The notes under the pieces: model-generated
Databases searched by the model: none
What the model was told of the DNA's origin: nothing
What the model saw: only the letters and a program-made list of their open reading frames with translations
Position numbers and translations under genes: made by a program
Origin: Desulfovibrio sp. ZJ369
GTDB lineage: Bacteria; Desulfobacterota; Desulfovibrionia; Desulfovibrionales; Desulfovibrionaceae
Length of the DNA stretch: 38,642 nucleotides
Reading direction: 5' to 3'
NCBI RefSeq assembly: GCF_011039085.1
Contig: NZ_JAAKEI010000027.1
Coordinates: 1 to 38,642, forward strand
In this document: positions 32,516 to 38,642 of the stretch, in pieces
Position numbering within the stretch: the stretch's first letter is position 1
Layout: every line of letters begins with the position of its first letter

Positions 32516-32982
32516 GAAGCGTCCCGGCGGCAGAATGCCTTACTAGAATAAAATATATATCCCGCGCAAAAACAGACATTTTTTGCGCGGCAGTGTCAGC
32601 GGCATGCGGCTTGTTCCCGGCACTGCGCAATGGGCGGCCCGGGCGCGGACCGCGCCGTGAGCCGGAATCCGAAGCCCGGCTGGGGCTGATCCGGCTTCCG
32701 TCCCTGCGGCAAAGCGACAGCCCGTTCGGCGGCGGCAGCGCTCGCGCATCCGCGAAACAGCTCTGCCGCTAATGGAGCAGGATGCCATAATCGATATTTT
32801 TTCGCAAGGATCGCTGTGCCCTGCGCCCTGCGACGCTGCGAAAGCATTGCCCTGCCGCGCTGCCGCGCGGCTTGCGTCCGCACGCGATTGCGGATAGATT
32901 CAGGCCCGTTGCGCGACGCGGGAAGCGGAACACCCCGCACGCGTCGCGCCCGTGCAAACACGATCGCAAGGAGAATCCGCGC
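32516..32982. other. Divergent region between helicase and hisI
   Basis: 467 bp without a supported gene. The left end has the AT-rich stretch 32541-32560 and a hairpin (32562-32590), both on the helicase side. The GC-rich remainder has no recognised promoter or riboswitch. A long minus-strand frame here is an artefact of high GC and includes hisI antisense. Confidence 0.5.
32562..32590 (-). promoter_or_regulatory. Hairpin in the helicase leader
   Basis: CCGCGCAAAAA and TTTTTGCGCGG are perfect 11-base arms. On the minus strand it is followed by the AT-rich TATATATTTTATT, which could be a -10 region or a weak terminator-like tail. DEAD-box helicase genes are often controlled through their leaders, so attenuation is possible but unproven. 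Confidence 0.45.
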
Positions 32983-33375
32983 ATGCCCTGTCTGCCCCCG
33001 CCCGACTTTGCGCCCGACTTCGGCAAAGGGCTGATCCCGGCCGTGGCCCAGGACTGGACGACCGGCGAGGTGCTCATGCTGGCCTACATGAATGAGGCGG
33101 CCTGGCGCAAAACGCTTGAAACCGGCGAAGCCCACTACTGGAGCCGCAGCCGCCAGGAGCTCTGGCACAAGGGCGCGACCTCCGGCCATGTGCAGAAAGT
33201 GCGCGCTCTGCGCCTGGATTGCGACAGCGACGCCCTGCTTCTGCTCATTGAACAGATCGGCGGCGCGGCCTGCCACAGCGGGCGGCGCTCCTGCTTTTAC
33301 CGGGAATGGCGGGACGGGCGCGTGAACCTGTGCTCGCCACAGATCTTTGATCCCCAAAAAGTTTACGGCGGCTAG
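32983..33375 (+). CDS. hisI: Phosphoribosyl-AMP cyclohydrolase
   Basis: A 130-residue HisI that opens the purine ring of phosphoribosyl-AMP, the third step of histidine synthesis. Family blocks: [61 protein letters not shown] and [15 protein letters not shown]; the Cys at DCDSD, ACH and SCF are the zinc ligands. It is the single-domain form without the HisE part. AAGGAG lies nine bases before the ATG. The TAG stop is inside the AGAGC palindrome that starts the 139-bp element, which separates it from hisG. Confidence 0.95.
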   Translation: MPCLPPPDFAPDFGKGLIPAVAQDWTTGEVLMLAYMNEAAWRKTLETGEAHYWSRSRQELWHKGATSGHVQKVRALRLDCDSDALLLLIEQIGGAACHSGRRSCFYREWRDGRVNLCSPQIFDPQKVYGG

Positions 33376-33512
33376 AGCATTTTCCTTTTGAAAATGCTCT
33401 GCTGACGCGAAAGCGGCAGCCGCCGCAACGCGGCGTACATTCAGGCGAAAACCGCGTTTTTCGCCTGAATGCCACCTTTGACTTTCATAAAAAGTCAAAG
33501 GTAATCTGCTCT
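33374..33512 (+). mobile_element. 139-bp structured repeat element, copy 2
   Basis: Inverted copy of 30249-30382 with two differences. This copy keeps both ends: it starts AGAGCATTTTCC and ends AATCTGCTCT, so AGAGCA is a short terminal inverted repeat. The internal stems are the same as in copy 1. It is inserted between hisI and hisG, supplies the hisI stop codon, and ends just before the hisG ribosome site GGGAGG. Confidence 0.93.
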
Positions 33513-33524
33513 AAGGGAGGCCAC

Positions 33525-34418
33525 ATGAGCGCGGAAAGTGCATCGATCATCAAGCTGGGCGTGCCCAAAGGTTCGCTGGAAGAAGCCACTATCAATCTTT
33601 TTGAGCGCGCGGGCTGGAAAATCCGCAAGCATGCCCGCAATTATTTTCCGGACATCAATGATCCCGAAATCACAGCCTCCCTCTGCCGCGTGCAGGAAAT
33701 AGGCGGCTACATTGAGGCCGGGATCCTGGACGTGGGCATCACCGGCCTGGACTGGCTTTTTGAGCGGGGGCACGAGGCCGGGGTGGAACGCATCGCGGAT
33801 CTGGTCTATTCAAAAACCTCCAACCGGCCCTGCCGCTGGGTTCTGGCCGTGGCCGGGGATGCGCCGTACACGAGCGCCGAGGATCTGGCGGGCAAGCGCA
33901 TCGCCACGGAGCTGGAAGGTCTGACCCGGCGTTACTTCGCCCAAAAGGGCGTGGACGTGGATGTCTTCTATTCCTGGGGCGCCACCGAGGCCAAGGTGGT
34001 CGAAGGCCTGGCCGACGGCATTGTGGAAGTGACCGAAACCGGCACCACCATCCGGGCGCACGGCCTCAGAATCATTGATGAGGTCATGCTTTCCTATCCC
34101 GTGCTGATCGCCAATAAGGAAGCCTGGAAGGATCCGCGCAAACGGGCCAAGATCGAGCAACTGAACCTGCTTTTGCAAGGCGCGCTGCGCGCGGAAAATC
34201 TTGTGGCCATCAAAATGAACGCCCCGGCCGCCAATCTGAGCGTTATCCTGGAAATGCTGCCTTCGCTCAATTCGCCCACGGTTTCCCCCCTGCGCGACGA
34301 GCGCTGGCTTTCCGTGGAAACCGTGGTCCAGATCGACATTGTGCGCGATCTGATCCCGCGGCTGCGCAAGGCCGGGGCAGAAGGCATCATCGAATACGCG
34401 CTGAACAAGGTGATTTAG
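33525..34418 (+). CDS. hisG: ATP phosphoribosyltransferase, long form
   Basis: A 297-residue HisG, the first and feedback-controlled enzyme of histidine synthesis. The catalytic part shows LGVPKGSLEEATINLF, VQEIGGYIEAGILDVGITGLDW, GKRIATELEGLTRRYF, EAKVVEGLADGIVEVTETGTTIR. The extra C-terminal domain (about 220-297, KMNAPAANLSVILEMLPSLNSPTVSPL) is the regulatory ACT-like domain of the long form, which works without HisZ. GGGAGG precedes ATG 33525. The TAG stop lies in an AGAGC palindrome. Transcription from hisI would have to cross the 139-bp element. Confidence 0.96.
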   Translation: MSAESASIIKLGVPKGSLEEATINLFERAGWKIRKHARNYFPDINDPEITASLCRVQEIGGYIEAGILDVGITGLDWLFERGHEAGVERIADLVYSKTSNRPCRWVLAVAGDAPYTSAEDLAGKRIATELEGLTRRYFAQKGVDVDVFYSWGATEAKVVEGLADGIVEVTETGTTIRAHGLRIIDEVMLSYPVLIANKEAWKDPRKRAKIEQLNLLLQGALRAENLVAIKMNAPAANLSVILEMLPSLNSPTVSPLRDERWLSVETVVQIDIVRDLIPRLRKAGAEGIIEYALNKVI

Positions 34419-34443
34419 AGCGTTTTGCCTTTGAAAATGCTCT
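34417..34443. repeat. AGAGC palindrome, 27-bp class, overlapping the hisG stop
   Basis: AGAGCGTTTTGCCTTTGAAAATGCTCT. The hisG TAG is the preceding T plus its first two bases. Confidence 0.88.
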
Positions 34444-34668
34444 GATGCCCCGCCGTATGCGGCGGGGAATGTCACAGCCTTCCCGCGCTTTTGACCGCGC
34501 TCCCCCGCAGCCCTGTCAGGCTTTTCCCGCTCCGCGCTCCGGGCAGCCTGCATGGCTTCTGCCGCGGAGGCCTGGTTCGCCTTGCCCGCGCATTTGCCTT
34601 TGCGCCGCATATCCGGCGCCCATCCGCCGCCCATCCGCGCCCGCAGGGCGCACAACAAAGGAGCCCCC

Positions 34669-35442
34669 GTGCACGACGACGCCAGCCGCGAATTTCTGGA
34701 TACGCTTCCCGAACTCAAACCGGGCGAGACGTTCTGTTTTGACTGTCATCCTGGAGTGCCCTGCTTCAATCAATGTTGTGCCGAGCTGACCCTGCCGCTC
34801 ACGCCCTATGACGTGGTGCGCCTGCGCCGCCATCTGGGCCTCGGCAGCGAGGAATTTCTGGGGAGCTTCGCCACAATGCGATCCTTCCCGGACACCGGCT
34901 TTCCGCTGCCGCTGCTGCGCATGCTGGAGGGGCCGGGCGAACCCTGCCCCTTTGTGACCCCGGCGGGCTGCTCGATCTATGAAGATCGTCCCGGCGCATG
35001 CCGCTGCTACCCCTTGGGACGCGGCACGAAAATGGCGAGGGACGGCGTGGCCGAACGCTTCTTTGTGGTGCGCGAGCCGCACTGCCACGGTTTTGATCAG
35101 GGCACGGAGCGCACGCCCGCGGCCTGGTTTGAAAACCAGGAGCTTGCGGCCTATAACGCGGCCAATGATCGCTACATGCGGCTCATGGCCCTGGTTCGGG
35201 GCACGGGCAAACCCCTGGAGGCACGCCTGGCGACCATGAGCGTGCTCTGTCTGTACCAGATCGACAAATTCCGCGAGCTGATCGCCACCATGCGCATTTT
35301 TGAACATGTGAACGTGGACGCCGCGCGCCAGGCCGCCGTCATGGAAGACAGCCTCGCGGGCGACGTTGCGGCCCTGGACTTCGGTCTGGACTGGCTGGAA
35401 CTGGTGATTTTCGGCCAGTGCCCAGGGCTCGCCAAAAAATGA
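34669..35442 (+). CDS. YkgJ-family cysteine-cluster protein
   Basis: A 257-residue protein of the YkgJ (UPF0153, formerly Fe/Zn-chelate) type. The cluster FDCHPGVPCFNQCCAEL carries four Cys of the C-x5-C-x3-CC kind, and CPFVTPAGCSIYEDRPGACRCYP brings more, the usual metal-binding set. The C-terminal half (about 170-257) is helical and lineage specific. Function is unknown; metal binding is expected. I chose the GTG at 34669 because AAAGGAG lies five bases before it; an in-frame ATG at 34552 would add 39 residues with no conservation visible. It stands alone between hisG and the TauE gene. Confidence 0.82.
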   Translation: MHDDASREFLDTLPELKPGETFCFDCHPGVPCFNQCCAELTLPLTPYDVVRLRRHLGLGSEEFLGSFATMRSFPDTGFPLPLLRMLEGPGEPCPFVTPAGCSIYEDRPGACRCYPLGRGTKMARDGVAERFFVVREPHCHGFDQGTERTPAAWFENQELAAYNAANDRYMRLMALVRGTGKPLEARLATMSVLCLYQIDKFRELIATMRIFEHVNVDAARQAAVMEDSLAGDVAALDFGLDWLELVIFGQCPGLAKK

Positions 35443-35770
35443 CGCGACCGGCAAAAAAATTCTCGCTCCGGCGATCCGCGCCGCCGAGGCCGCGCGCCTG
35501 TTTCCAGGCAGGCGCAGGGCAGTTTTTTTCCGGCTCTCTGGCTTGTCTTGCTCGTGAGAAATTTCTTTTACAAAAATCTTAAAATATGCCAATCTGTGCC
35601 TTGGGGGCTGACGTATAGCGGGATCTTTATTATTTATTCTAATAAATATAAATGGTTACAGATACAAAAAATGCGTTTCCACAAAATCGGCGCAACGGTC
35701 CCGCCCATCTTTTCTCGGCGCCCATATCCCACGGCCGCGTGACGGCCACAATCTCACACGGGAGGAACGT
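35443..35770. other. Gap upstream of the TauE/SafE gene
   Basis: 328 bp with no gene. The middle (35560-35660) is much richer in A/T than the rest of the window, consistent with a promoter region, and holds the palindrome at 35631-35648. No promoter with good spacing could be chosen. Confidence 0.55.
35631..35648. promoter_or_regulatory. AT-rich palindrome upstream of the TauE/SafE gene
   Basis: TATTTATT and AATAAATA are perfect 8-base arms around CT, 123 bp before the TauE ATG. It may be an operator. No regulator can be named. Confidence 0.4.
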
Positions 35771-37033
35771 ATGCGTTTTGGCAGGCAAGTGTATGAATTT
35801 CTTCTGAGCGGTTCCATGGCGTATGCCAAATGGGATCTTGAGGTTTCCACCTCGATCCTCAGAAACCGCAAAAAACTGCTCATACTGCTGGCCCTGGCCG
35901 TGCCCATCCTGGCGGGCTGTCTGGCTGAAGCCTATGAATACCACGAGATGCTGGGGGGCAAAAGCGCCTATGCTCCGGCCTTCTACACCACCACCATTTT
36001 TCTGGCTTCCATTGCCGTGGGCCTGGCCGCCGGTCTGATTACCGGCTGTATCGGCGCGGGCGGCGGCTTCATCATCACTCCGGCCCTGATGGCCGTGGGC
36101 GTCAAGGGCATTCTGGCCGTAGGCACGGATCTGTTTCACATTTTCGCCAAAGCGATCATGGGCACCACCGTACACAAGAAACTGGGCAATGTTTCGGCCA
36201 AACTGGCCATCGCTTTTCTGACGGGCTCCATTCTCGGCACCTTCATCGGAGGCGCGATCAACAAAGGCCTCTATAATTTCGATCCCCTGCTCTCCGAGCT
36301 TTTCATCAGCACCATTTACGCCGTGCTGCTGGGCTTTTTGGGTTTTTACGCCCTGTTTGACTTCTTGAAGGCCACGCGCGGCTCCAGTGCCGCCAGCCAG
36401 GACGCGCACGGCGGCAGCGCGGGCATGACCGGGCTCTCCATCAGGCTGCAAAGCATGCGCGTGCCTCCCATGATCACCTTTGATGAGGATCTCGTACCCG
36501 GCGGCCGCCGCATTTCCGGTTGGATCGTGGCCGCGGGCGGCGTGGTTGTGGGCCTGCTGGCGGCCATCATGGGCGTGGGCGGCGGCTTTGTGACCTTCCC
36601 CATGTTTGTCTACATCTTCGGCGTGTCCTCCATGACCACCGTGGGCACGGACATTTTGCAGATCATCTTTACCGCCGGTTTCGCGGCCATCGGTCAATAC
36701 GCCATTTACGGCTACGTCTTCTATACCCTGGCCGTGGGCATGCTGCTGGGTTCCCTGCTGGGCATCCAGATCGGCGCGCTGACCACCAAAGTGGTCAAGG
36801 GCGTGCATATCCGGGGCTTCTACGCCATCTCGATCATTGCCGGTTTCATCAACCGCGCCGCCACACTGCCCAAGAAGCTGGTGGAAATGGAGGTGCTCAA
36901 CTGGTCGCCGGGACTTGTGAGCGCCATTGAAGAAGTGGGCAATGTGGTCTTCTGGGTGGTGGTGGCCTTTTTCGGCATCTGGGTGTTCGGCAAATTCTTT
37001 ACCAACCTGGGCAAACTCAGAGGGGAGGCCTGA
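35771..37033 (+). CDS. TauE/SafE-family sulfite/anion exporter
   Basis: A 420-residue inner-membrane protein with two related halves. The glycine-rich repeats LITGCIGAGGGFIITPAL (about 90-107) and LAAIMGVGGGFVTFPMF (about 263-279) are the TauE/SafE hallmark, each followed by AVGTDLFHIFAKAI or TVGTDILQIIFTAG. It has about eight transmembrane helices, an N-terminal cytoplasmic tail of 35 residues, and a 50-residue loop between halves. Family members export sulfite, sulfoacetate or related anions, which would suit a sulfate reducer; the substrate is inferred only. GGAGGAA precedes the ATG. The next gene begins two bases after its stop. Confidence 0.88.
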   Translation: MRFGRQVYEFLLSGSMAYAKWDLEVSTSILRNRKKLLILLALAVPILAGCLAEAYEYHEMLGGKSAYAPAFYTTTIFLASIAVGLAAGLITGCIGAGGGFIITPALMAVGVKGILAVGTDLFHIFAKAIMGTTVHKKLGNVSAKLAIAFLTGSILGTFIGGAINKGLYNFDPLLSELFISTIYAVLLGFLGFYALFDFLKATRGSSAASQDAHGGSAGMTGLSIRLQSMRVPPMITFDEDLVPGGRRISGWIVAAGGVVVGLLAAIMGVGGGFVTFPMFVYIFGVSSMTTVGTDILQIIFTAGFAAIGQYAIYGYVFYTLAVGMLLGSLLGIQIGALTTKVVKGVHIRGFYAISIIAGFINRAATLPKKLVEMEVLNWSPGLVSAIEEVGNVVFWVVVAFFGIWVFGKFFTNLGKLRGEA

Positions 37034-37035
37034 TT

Positions 37036-37767
37036 ATGCTTATTCATGAAAAAGCCCCCTTTGCGCGGGGAAGCCTGCTGCTGCTTTCTTTTCTGGTGCT
37101 TTTTGCCGTGCTGCTCATGCCTGTCATGCGCGACGAAAGCGGCAATCACCTGACCGGCCTGCAATACGCGGACAATGTTTTCAATGAGTTGTCCAAAGGC
37201 TCTTCCTACTTCATTCCCGGAGTGCGCGAAAGCCTGAAAAGCGTGGAAGGCAAGGAAGTGCAGCTCACCGTGAAGCTGAAAAAGGCCGATCTGGCGCCCC
37301 TGGCCGTTATGGTGCTGCAAAAATCCGGAGCCGTCGACGCGGTGGCCGCTGACGGAAAGGTCAGCTTCAGAGGCGACCTGGGCACGCTCCTGGCCTCGGC
37401 CACAGACGACGCGAACGCTCTTTATCACAACAATGCCGCCGCGGTTGAGCAAAAATACGAGGGCGCGCCCGCGCTGAAAGTCGCGGCTGCCTGGTGGTAT
37501 CTGCTTTCTCCCTCCATCAAGGAATTGCAGAAAGAGCGCCGGATCAGCGAGGCGCAGGTGGTGGATCAGGTTGTGCGCCGGGCCATTGAGCCGGGCAACA
37601 ACTTCTACAGCGTGCTCCCGGCCAAAGTATCCGAACATATCTGGCTGATGAGCGGCATGCTGATCTTTTATGTGCTGTACACGCTCTGGTACGGCTTTGC
37701 CATTTTCGAACTCTTTGAAGGCATCGGCCTTGCCATGACCAAATCCAAGGTCAAGAGCGAAGGGTAG
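37036..37767 (+). CDS. Membrane protein partner of the TauE/SafE exporter, unknown family
   Basis: A 243-residue protein with one transmembrane helix at each end (GSLLLLSFLVLFAVLLMPV near 12-30; WLMSGMLIFYVLYTLWYGFAIFELF near 205-229) and a soluble middle of about 170 residues that would lie outside the membrane. The middle starts LTGLQYADNVFNELSKGSSYFIPGV and has no motif I know. AGGGGAGG lies seven bases before the ATG and overlaps the TauE 3' end, so the two are translated together. A strong terminator follows. It is probably a subunit or accessory factor of the exporter; this rests on gene order only. Confidence 0.75.
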   Translation: MLIHEKAPFARGSLLLLSFLVLFAVLLMPVMRDESGNHLTGLQYADNVFNELSKGSSYFIPGVRESLKSVEGKEVQLTVKLKKADLAPLAVMVLQKSGAVDAVAADGKVSFRGDLGTLLASATDDANALYHNNAAAVEQKYEGAPALKVAAAWWYLLSPSIKELQKERRISEAQVVDQVVRRAIEPGNNFYSVLPAKVSEHIWLMSGMLIFYVLYTLWYGFAIFELFEGIGLAMTKSKVKSEG

Positions 37768-37797
37768 CATCCCTTTTTCTTGTCCACGCTTTTTTCG

Positions 37798-37832
37798 GCC
37801 GCAACGTCGTTTCGCGACGTTGCGGCTTTTTT
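37798..37832 (+). terminator. Strong intrinsic terminator after the TauE operon
   Basis: GCCGCAACGTCG and CGACGTTGCGGC form a perfect 12-bp stem with loop TTTCG, followed by six T. It starts 30 bp after the stop. It contrasts with the T-less AGAGC palindromes found after most other genes. Confidence 0.95.
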
Positions 37833-38023
37833 GGAGTCCCAACAGTTTTGCGGTGTTCAGGGCGGTGGAGCCGCCGCGCTGCCTTGCACCCGCCCGGAAA
37901 CCATCCGGCTGTTGTGTCAACTGTTCTGGTATTGAACTTGCATATGCCAGAGCATCCGCCCGCGAGGCGGAAAGTTTGACCCCAACCCGCCGCTTGCGGC
38001 GCACAGCCATAAAGGATCGCATC

Positions 38024-38272
38024 ATGGAAATTTCCGGCATCACCCCTTCGGCTCCCTTTTCTTTTCTTCTGCCCGACACGGAAGATTCCAGCTCCACCCC
38101 GGCAGCCGTGCAGGACACGGTACACATCAGCGCCCCGTCGCTTTTGCGGGATGATGAGGTGGAGGACGTGCTGGGCGACACTCTGAGCATGATCGCCGGG
38201 GACAATGCGGGGGCTCTTGCCGCGCATGGGGGCTTGAGCGAAAGCCGCGTCTTCGCCCTGCTCGGCTTGTAG
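38024..38272 (+). CDS. Small protein of unknown function (82 residues)
   Basis: An 82-residue protein starting MEISGITPSAPFSFLL. AAAGGA lies seven bases before the ATG. The first half is Ser/Thr/Pro-rich, with VQDTVHISAPSLLRDDEVEDV in the centre; the second half, LGDTLSMIAGDNAGALAAHGG then LSESRVFALLGL, is probably two helices. No signal peptide or membrane segment is seen. The style (disordered start, DTVxIS, short helical C-terminus) resembles small Desulfovibrio proteins sometimes annotated near flagellar genes, but I cannot name a family. It stands alone behind a strong terminator. Confidence 0.6.
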   Translation: MEISGITPSAPFSFLLPDTEDSSSTPAAVQDTVHISAPSLLRDDEVEDVLGDTLSMIAGDNAGALAAHGGLSESRVFALLGL

Positions 38273-38582
38273 CACAAGCCGGCCCTTTTCTCTCCCGGCG
38301 TGGTCAGGCTCGTCTTTTGCTCCCACAGGCGAGAACTGCATTCGCGGCGCAAAAGAACTCGCCTTCCCTGCCGAAAAAAAATTCGCCGGCCTGGCCTGCC
38401 ATACCCGGACAGACAGCCGTAAATTTGACATCGCCGCGTCCAAAAGGGTATCAAATTCCGTCTTCGCGCGACGCCGCCTTGGCGTTGCGCCCGGCATTTT
38501 TTACCGCAGCTTTCACTAGTGTTGCGTCAAACTTGAAAAGGCATAAAAAAGGACTTATCTTTTTCCTCAAATGGGAGAAGAT
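38273..38582. other. Gap before the right-hand transposase
   Basis: 310 bp with no supported gene. The likely left end of an IS lies near 38519, after CACTAG: TA-target IS630 elements often insert at such sites, and GTGTTGCGTCAAACTTG would be the start of the terminal repeat. The matching right end is outside the window. Confidence 0.45.
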
Positions 38583-38642
38583 ATGCCAAAAATTTTATAT
38601 AGGGTGACCCTCACACAGGAAGAACGCACTGAACTTGAAAGT
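38583..38642 (+). CDS. Partial IS630-family transposase (N-terminal fragment)
   Basis: The first 20 codons of a plus-strand gene: MPKILYRVTLTQEERTELES. The pattern MPKxxYxVxLTxEERxxLxxL is the usual beginning of IS630-family transposases. GGGAGAAG lies two bases before the ATG. The rest is beyond the window. It differs in sequence from the transposase start at the left edge, so two different elements border this segment. Confidence 0.7.
   Translation, partial: MPKILYRVTLTQEERTELES

Noticed and set aside
38317..38607. Plus-strand frame of 96 codons at the right edge
   Set aside because: No ribosome site, and it overlaps the IS end and transposase start in another frame.

Overview
The window is GC-rich bacterial chromosome that looks like a Desulfovibrio-type sulfate reducer (Desulfovibrionaceae). 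The assignment rests on gene content: a class I hybrid cluster protein with the anaerobe-type Cys spacing, a Desulfovibrio-style outer-membrane porin, Tat-exported DUF362 and flavodoxin proteins, a TauE/SafE exporter with a small membrane partner, and a DUF4911 protein. No rRNA or tRNA gene, CRISPR array or replication origin was seen. Both window edges cut into IS630-like transposase starts that face outward.

Layout. 1-2334: transposase start, an FMN split-barrel protein and hcp (all minus). 2690-8665: fliS, fliD, rdgB and an EamA exporter (minus). 9093-12927: a coupled plus-strand operon of a NeuB-type nonulosonate synthase, a LIC12162-family transferase and a secreted Sel1-repeat protein. 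13009-13800: a minus-strand SprA-like HExxH protein. 14233-15631: azlC, azlD and DUF4911, overlapping end to end. 15975-23051: the conserved pyrH-frr | uppS-cdsA-dxr-rseP-tsaB group, broken between frr and uppS by 646 bp of repeats and structured DNA. 23101-30103: minus-strand PHP phosphatase, an AT-richer porin, flavodoxin, DUF362, cupin and ribF. 30381-32515: a small conserved protein coupled to a DEAD-box helicase. 32983-37767: hisI, hisG, a YkgJ-type Cys-rich protein, TauE/SafE and a membrane partner, closed by a strong intrinsic terminator. 38024-38272: an 82-aa protein of unknown function, then the second transposase start.

The most striking signal is a family of intergenic palindromes that begin AGAGC and end GCTCT. 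There are 19 palindromes at 17 loci. They fall into a 35-bp class, a 48-bp class and a 27-bp class plus variants. None lies inside a supported gene. Most lie just after a stop codon, and in six genes the TAG stop is itself part of the palindrome (TAGAGC or GCTCTA). Two separate convergent gene pairs. Some are ends of larger composite elements: a 134-bp structured unit is present twice in inverted orientation around the helicase/hisI segment with only two mismatches by eye, and another composite is present in inverted orientation at 17738-17911 and 24012-24310. A separate 19-mer ends dxr and brackets the porin as inverted copies. Together these look like an active or recently active MITE/REP-like repeat population that also supplies gene 3' ends.

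Functional themes are isoprenoid and envelope synthesis (dxr, uppS, cdsA, rseP), flagellar filament assembly (fliD, fliS) with a possible nonulosonate pathway next door, nitrosative-stress defence (hcp with a Crp/Fnr-type box), histidine synthesis scattered over three loci, and exported redox proteins.
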